34,265 bases of DNA from an uncultured Bacilli bacterium. Its GTDB lineage: Bacteria; Bacillota_I; Bacilli_A; RF39; UBA660. The translations under genes were made by a program, and so were the position numbers. The DNA is taken from NCBI GenBank assembly GCA_947585885.1, contig CANPXI010000001.1:1-34265 (forward strand). Direction: 5' to 3'. Each line of letters opens with the position of its first letter. Position 1 is the first letter of the stretch. Positions 29,624 to 34,265 of the stretch are shown piece after piece. Below the pieces are notes generated by a model. That model did no database searches, had not been told where the DNA came from, and saw only the letters and a program-made list of their open reading frames with translations.

Positions 29624-31192
29624 ATAAATATACATAGTAAATTTAAAAATTTAGTAAAGTGGTTTGATAAAGAAAAATTACATCTATTTATGTTCACATT
29701 TATTATAGGATTTATAGCTAATATATTAGTTATAACTGGAGACATATTATTCCCAGATTCTTATTTATTAACTGAATTTTACATATCTAACATATGGGAT
29801 TTATCTTTAGGTAGATGGTTTTTAAGATTTATAGATTATACTAGATTTGGATTATCTAGCCCACTTGTAAGCACAACATTTGCATTACTTGCACTATCAT
29901 TTTCATCAATTTTGATAAGTGATTTATTCAAAATAAAAAACAAAGTAAATAAATATATAATCTCACTCTTATTAGTGGTTTCTCCATTTTTTACAGAAAC
30001 ACTATTTTCAGTATTTTGTTCATTTGAATTTACTGTATCATTTTTACTATCAATTTTATCTGTATACTTTTTATATAAAATAGATAACAAAGTATTTAGA
30101 ATTATATTATCTGCAATATGCTTAACTTTATCGCTTGGTTTATATCAAGCTTATTTAGGTGTTACATGTGGATTATGTTTATTAGTGCCAATTGTATTAC
30201 TTTTAAAAAAAGAAATAAATACGAAAGAATTAATTCAAAAAATTATTGAAAGTTTAATAATGGGAATCATAAGCATATTACTTTATGAAGGGATACTACA
30301 TATATTACTTGCATTAAGTCATGTTTCAATGGCCGATTATTCAGGTGCAAATGAAATAGGTTTAAAAACAATACTTAATATTCCTACCTTATTAAAAGAT
30401 GCTTATACAAGTTTTGCAAATTATTATCTAAATAATGAAATTATAAACAATTTAATATATAGAAGAAATTATTTAAATATAATTATTTTAGTTATAAGCA
30501 TATTATTAATAATTAAGTTAGTAAAAAATAATTTTAGAAAAAATAAATCATTAGTAATTTTTGAAATAATAATTATGTTTCTTTTATTACCACTTGCTTT
30601 AGGTATAATTGAATTAATAGCTAGTGAAAGAGATATAAATCAACTTATGGCAGCACCTTATGTTTTAATATATATATTTATTATAAGTTTATTTGATAAC
30701 TTAAATTTAAAACTAAATATAGACAAAATTTTATATGGAGTATCTACATTATTAGTGCTTGTAATAATAGATTCATATTTTGTTATGTCAGCTGCATCTA
30801 GCATGGCTGCTAAAATAACAAAAGAAAATACTTTATTTGCGGCAAGAAATATGATAAATGAAATATACCAAACTGATGGCTACAATCCAAATACAAAAGT
30901 ATTATTTGTAGGTTCTTCTAAAGGAGATTATTTTAAAAGAAGTAACCCAGTGTACAGACTCTCTAGTGGATTAACTCCTAATATATCACTAATGTGGGAT
31001 GAACCAAATCTTACAAATCGAGGATGGAATTATATAATTGAACACAATCTTGGAATTAAATTAACTGAATCAACTATGGAAGATTATAATAAAATTATTA
31101 ATACATTTGAATTTAAAGAAATGAATACTTATCCAAAAAAAGAATATACAAAAATAATAGATGATGTTTTAGTTGTTAAAGTCTCTGAATAA
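29624..31192 (+). CDS. GtrII-like membrane glucosyltransferase, second copy (likely non-ATG start)
   Basis: This is a tandem paralogue of the previous protein: WDLSLGRWFLRFIDYTRFG, SPFFTETLFSVFCSFEFT, GLYQAYLGVTCGL and ASERDINQLMAAPY match in order. The first ATG is at 29690, inside the first membrane helix. The frame is open to 29615, and the residues upstream (KNLVKWFDKEK) clearly match NTILKWFNKEK of the first copy, so the real start lies further left. AGTAGG (29610-29615) is eight bases from an ATA codon at 29624. Starting there gives 522 aa against 521 aa for the first copy. ATA as a start is rare. It may be a mutated ATG that lowers translation, or a sequence error. The region aligned to the G8 tract reads YGVSTLLVL and has no G-run, so this copy is not switchable. 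Confidence 0.82.
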   Translation: MNIHSKFKNLVKWFDKEKLHLFMFTFIIGFIANILVITGDILFPDSYLLTEFYISNIWDLSLGRWFLRFIDYTRFGLSSPLVSTTFALLALSFSSILISDLFKIKNKVNKYIISLLLVVSPFFTETLFSVFCSFEFTVSFLLSILSVYFLYKIDNKVFRIILSAICLTLSLGLYQAYLGVTCGLCLLVPIVLLLKKEINTKELIQKIIESLIMGIISILLYEGILHILLALSHVSMADYSGANEIGLKTILNIPTLLKDAYTSFANYYLNNEIINNLIYRRNYLNIIILVISILLIIKLVKNNFRKNKSLVIFEIIIMFLLLPLALGIIELIASERDINQLMAAPYVLIYIFIISLFDNLNLKLNIDKILYGVSTLLVLVIIDSYFVMSAASSMAAKITKENTLFAARNMINEIYQTDGYNPNTKVLFVGSSKGDYFKRSNPVYRLSSGLTPNISLMWDEPNLTNRGWNYIIEHNLGIKLTESTMEDYNKIINTFEFKEMNTYPKKEYTKIIDDVLVVKVSE

Positions 31193-31198
31193 TAATTT

Positions 31199-31227
31199 TT
31201 GAAAATGTATTCATACTATGATAAAAT
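31199..31227 (+). promoter_or_regulatory. Promoter of the GT2/TagF-like gene
   Basis: TTGAAA (31199-31204), a 17-base spacer and TAAAAT (31222-31227) with an upstream TG (31219-31220). It overlaps an in-frame ATG at 31218, which argues that translation begins at 31248 behind GGAGG. Confidence 0.75.
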
Positions 31228-31247
31228 TATATATGACGGAGGTTACT

Positions 31248-34148
31248 ATGAAAAAAATATCCATTGTAATGCCTGTATATAATGGTAAAGAATACATAAG
31301 AGAATCAATAGAAAGCATAATAAGTCAAACATATCCGTTTTGGGAATTAATAATTGTAAATGATTTTGGTTCTAATGATGGCGTAGTAGATATAATAAAA
31401 GAATATGCACAAAAAGATGAGAGAATCATATTAGTACAAAATAAAAAACGTGAAGGAATTTCAGAATCAATAAATATTGGACTTAGACTAGCTACAGGTG
31501 AATACATAGCAAGAATGGATTCAGATGATATATCTGGCCCTAAAAGATTAGAAACACAATTAAAATACTTAGAAGAAAACACAGACATTTATTTATGCGG
31601 AATATCACCTGAATATTTTGGCTCAAAAAAACTTATTTGGGATTTAGAAAAAGATCCAATTCAAATAAAACATAATATATTTTTTTACACTCCATGTGTG
31701 CATCCTACAATAATGTTTAGAAGAGTAGTCTTAGATACATACAAAATATTTTATAACAAAGATTTTAAAGCAACAGAAGATTATGATTTTTTTTCAAGAG
31801 TTGTTGGAATAGGAAACATAACCAATATAGTTGATAAATCACTTTTCAAATATAGATATTATTCAAATAATGCAACAAATAAAAATTATAATTTAGGAAT
31901 TGTTTTATACAGTAAAGTGATGAAAAACTCATTTAAAAAATATTTAAATTTAGATTTTACAGATGAAGAAATAAACTTACTTAATCCACATATTTCAATA
32001 AAGAACACAAAAGGAAAAGATTTAATAAAAAAATATTTAGAAATAGATTCATTAATGAAAAGAATGCTAATTGCTGCTGCAAATAACAAAGATTTTAATA
32101 TTGATAATATGTTTATAACATTAAAATCAAAATATTATGAATTATTGAATAATACTCCATTTTTATATAAAAGTAAATTTAATGTATTAAATAATAGTAT
32201 ATTAGCAAATTCAAAAATGGTATTACAAAGAGAAGAAAAAACATTTAATAATGATGTTTTAATAATCGTAGATGCTACTGATAATATAGAATACTTATTT
32301 GATACAATAGTATCCATTTTAAATCAAACATATTGTAATTTTAATCTAAATATCATAACTAGTAATGAAAACTTAGATGAAGCAAAAAAAATAATATCAA
32401 TTTTTAAAAAAGAACAAATATCATTATTCACAAAGAAAAACAATGAGAATTTAGATGAAATAATAGATAAATTAAAAAACGAAGAAATAAAGTATATTTC
32501 TATACTGAAATCAGGAGATATATTTTATAAAAACAAACTAGAAAAAGAATATCAATTATTAGAAAAAAATAAAAACTTTGATTGTATTTGTTCAAGAATA
32601 AGATATATAAATAATGAAATATCAAAACCAATAATATATTTAACCAATAAAAATAAACAATTTAATGGACAAATTCCATTTATGATTAGAAATAATTCTA
32701 ATTCTAAAAAAGTATATTGGTTAAAAGACATATTAATAACTAGTTATAATTATAATAAAGGATTAAATAAAAAATATTTAAGAAAAGAATTAAAATTTAT
32801 AGATACTAAAAATCAGAAAAAAATAGGAGGATTTCTTATGATAAGAAAAATACTAAGACCAATTTATACAAAAATTATAGATATACTAGAAAGACGAATC
32901 GAGAAAGATATAGGAGTAGATCTAAAAAAAGTTAGTGAATATAGAGAAGAAATAGAAGAATTAAAATCAATATATTATGGTGAATTAAAAAATAGAATAC
33001 CTTATTATAAAGGTGAAAAAATAAGAGTAGTTTTTATGTTTCAAATGCCATCTTTCTGGCCATCAACTGAATCAGTTTATAATAAAATAAAAGATGATAA
33101 AAGATTTGAAATACATTTTTTATTGATAAAAAATGACAAAGAACCATCACAATCAAAAGGCAATGAACAATTTTTACAAGAATTAAATATTGATTACAAA
33201 ATTGCTTCAATAGAAGAAATAGATAAAATAACTCCACATATCGTTTTCTACCAATCTCCATATGATGATTGGCATAGAGATGAAAGTTTATATAGTAGTA
33301 CCTTAATGCAAAAAGGCTATAGAATAATTTATATACCTTATGGACTTGAAATATCAGATGAAGAATATAGCTTATATCTTCAATACAATTTACCTTTCTT
33401 CTCTTATTGTTGGAAAATATTTGTTGCATCTGAAAGAATAAAAGAAAATTATATAAAATATAATTATAAATTAAAGAATAAAGTAGTAGCTACTGGATTA
33501 CCAAAATTTGATTCTTTATACAATAAATCATTTACTACTCATCACAACTTTAAAAAAGGAGATAAAAAGAATGTATTATTAAAAATTCATTTTCCATTAA
33601 CAATTAATACTGAAAGTGGATACGCTTTACTAACTCCAGAAACTAAAGTATATACAGATTTTATAAACTCTAACTATAGAAAAGAAGAATATAATTTATT
33701 CTTAATGTTACATCCAAAGTTTTATGATAACTTAACAGAAAAAGAAAAAGAAAATTTTAAAAACACAATAAAAAAGAACAATATCACTGTTATAGAAGAT
33801 GCAGATTATAGAGAAATATTATATAATATAGATGCAGTAATTTGTGATCGTTCATCTATATTAGTAGAAATCGGTGGACTTGATATACCAGTATTATTTA
33901 TGGTAAATAAATTTAGAGAAGAAATAGGTTCTAGTATATTTAAAGAATTATTTGATTCTTATATTAAAGGTACAACCACAAAAGACATGTTTAGTTTTAT
34001 AGATTCAGTATTAAAAAATGAAGACACAAATAAAGAAAAAAGAAATAAAGCATTTAAAAACTGTATACCTTATTATGATGGAAAAGCATCTGACAGAATA
34101 GTAGAAGAAATAATAAAAAGTTTAGAAGAAGAAGTAAAAGAAAAATAG
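31248..34148 (+). CDS. Multidomain glycosyltransferase: GT2, degenerate GT2-like domain, CDP-glycerol glycerophosphotransferase (TagB/TagF-like)
   Basis: The product is 966 aa from the ATG at 31248. Residues 1-240 are an active-looking GT2: ISIVMPVYNGKEYI, NDFGSNDG and DSDD (91-94), then HPTIMFRR and TEDYDFFSR. Residues about 340-515 repeat the fold without its acidic motif (VLIIVDATDNIEYL, SILNQTYCNFNL, SILKSGDIFYKNKL), so it is probably non-catalytic. Residues about 590-966 are a GT-B domain of the CDP-glycerol polymer family: VVFMFQMPSFWPS, IYIPYG, ATGLPKFDSLY, MLHPKFYD and ADYREILYNIDAVICDRSS (about 850-868). It may add a sugar and then glycerol phosphate or another polyol phosphate to the chain, in the cytoplasm. 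GpsA could supply the precursor. An internal AGGAGG and ATG (32825-32840) precede the GT-B part. Confidence 0.86.
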   Translation: MKKISIVMPVYNGKEYIRESIESIISQTYPFWELIIVNDFGSNDGVVDIIKEYAQKDERIILVQNKKREGISESINIGLRLATGEYIARMDSDDISGPKRLETQLKYLEENTDIYLCGISPEYFGSKKLIWDLEKDPIQIKHNIFFYTPCVHPTIMFRRVVLDTYKIFYNKDFKATEDYDFFSRVVGIGNITNIVDKSLFKYRYYSNNATNKNYNLGIVLYSKVMKNSFKKYLNLDFTDEEINLLNPHISIKNTKGKDLIKKYLEIDSLMKRMLIAAANNKDFNIDNMFITLKSKYYELLNNTPFLYKSKFNVLNNSILANSKMVLQREEKTFNNDVLIIVDATDNIEYLFDTIVSILNQTYCNFNLNIITSNENLDEAKKIISIFKKEQISLFTKKNNENLDEIIDKLKNEEIKYISILKSGDIFYKNKLEKEYQLLEKNKNFDCICSRIRYINNEISKPIIYLTNKNKQFNGQIPFMIRNNSNSKKVYWLKDILITSYNYNKGLNKKYLRKELKFIDTKNQKKIGGFLMIRKILRPIYTKIIDILERRIEKDIGVDLKKVSEYREEIEELKSIYYGELKNRIPYYKGEKIRVVFMFQMPSFWPSTESVYNKIKDDKRFEIHFLLIKNDKEPSQSKGNEQFLQELNIDYKIASIEEIDKITPHIVFYQSPYDDWHRDESLYSSTLMQKGYRIIYIPYGLEISDEEYSLYLQYNLPFFSYCWKIFVASERIKENYIKYNYKLKNKVVATGLPKFDSLYNKSFTTHHNFKKGDKKNVLLKIHFPLTINTESGYALLTPETKVYTDFINSNYRKEEYNLFLMLHPKFYDNLTEKEKENFKNTIKKNNITVIEDADYREILYNIDAVICDRSSILVEIGGLDIPVLFMVNKFREEIGSSIFKELFDSYIKGTTTKDMFSFIDSVLKNEDTNKEKRNKAFKNCIPYYDGKASDRIVEEIIKSLEEEVKEK
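32825..32840 (+). promoter_or_regulatory. Internal ribosome site and in-frame ATG inside the multidomain gene
   Basis: AGGAGG (32825-32830), seven bases, then ATG (32838-32840) in the same frame as the long protein. Starting here gives MIRKILRPIYTKI and 436 aa covering the coiled-coil segment and the whole TagB/TagF-like domain. It is either a working second start or the trace of two genes fused into one. Confidence 0.6.
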
Positions 34149-34164
34149 TTTTTACTTCTTTCTT
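34129..34164 (+). terminator. Terminator of the multidomain gene
   Basis: AAGAAGTAAAA and TTTTACTTCTT form a perfect 11-bp stem. The loop holds the stop codon (34146-34148). The T-run after it is short and broken by C, so termination may be partial. Confidence 0.6.
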
Positions 34165-34179
34165 AAAATGGTGATTATT

Positions 34180-34265
34180 ATGAAATTAATATGTATATTT
34201 TTACCTAGTGTAATAAGTCTAATAATAAAACTTATTATTGATAGAAAAAAACTAAAAAAATGGTA
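34180..34265 (+). CDS. Start of an unidentified membrane protein, cut by the window edge
   Basis: The ATG at 34180 has GGTGA five bases upstream. The visible 28 codons read MKLICIFLPSVISLIIKLII then DRKKLKKW, one hydrophobic helix followed by a basic patch, with no stop before the edge. This looks like the first helix of an inner-membrane protein, for example another polymerase or transporter of the glycan locus. The family cannot be named from this fragment. Confidence 0.6.
   Translation, partial: MKLICIFLPSVISLIIKLIIDRKKLKKW

Noticed and set aside
1..34265. Mycoplasma-type code with TGA as Trp
   Set aside because: TGA ends several genes precisely at overlaps or terminators, and conserved Trp residues use TGG.

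Overview
The window is a very AT-rich, low-GC piece of a Gram-positive-type chromosome. Evidence for the lineage: surface proteins with Sec signal peptides, bacterial SH3, cohesin/dockerin and cadherin-like domains, an LCP ligase, TagO/TagGH homologues, and strong AGGAGG-type ribosome sites. TGA works as a stop (for example at 1931-1933 and 8366-8368) and Trp is read from TGG, so this is code 11 and not a code-4 mycoplasma. I infer an uncultured low-GC Bacillota lineage (RF39/Erysipelotrichia-like Bacilli or a similar gut clade). The exact taxon cannot be fixed from the sequence alone.

Layout. 1-1248 (minus strand): the start of an ABC substrate-binding protein and a SleB-like wall hydrolase, the latter with a consensus promoter back to back with the next operon's promoter. 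1355-2517: two tandem PlsC-type acyltransferases. 2621-8368: a peptidoglycan glucosaminidase ending in a dockerin, a membrane-anchored cohesin-like protein directly after it, and an unusual LCP-family ligase. 8453-12910: a hexapeptide acetyltransferase, an O-antigen ligase/polymerase-like protein, TagO, GpsA and a phosphatidylserine-synthase-like enzyme. 12962-17368: three GT2 glycosyltransferases around a TagG/TagH (Wzm/Wzt) ABC exporter. 17455-22039: a GDP-heptose operon (HddA, a short-chain dehydrogenase/epimerase, an HddC-GmhB fusion, a frameshifted hexapeptide acyltransferase, GmhA). 22108-23973 (minus strand): a GT8-GT2 fusion. 24153-31192: a Gtr-type lipid-linked sugar modification module (GtrA, GtrB, an AT3-GT-C fusion, two tandem GtrII-like proteins). 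31248-34148: a GT2 / GT2-like / TagF-like multidomain enzyme. A final membrane-protein start runs off the right edge.

How it fits together (inference). TagO loads a sugar-phosphate on undecaprenyl phosphate. The GT2, GT8 and TagF-like enzymes extend it with sugars, heptose and possibly glycerol phosphate. TagGH exports it. The Gtr module and the acyltransferases decorate it outside the membrane, and LCP or the ligase attaches it to the wall. GpsA, PlsC and PssA supply glycerol phosphate and lipids. The cohesin/dockerin pair may tether a wall hydrolase to the membrane.

Two long poly-G tracts, exceptional in such AT-rich DNA, sit in coding sequence. A G7 tract breaks the frame of the acyltransferase at 20697-21424, and a G8 tract keeps a GtrII-like gene in frame at 29136-29143. 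Together they suggest a surface polysaccharide whose decorations are switched by slipped-strand mispairing. The most system-like novelties are the cohesin/dockerin autolysin pair and this apparently phase-variable heptose/Gtr decoration locus. No rRNA, tRNA, CRISPR array or insertion sequence was seen, and no gene-free stretch exceeds about 300 bases.
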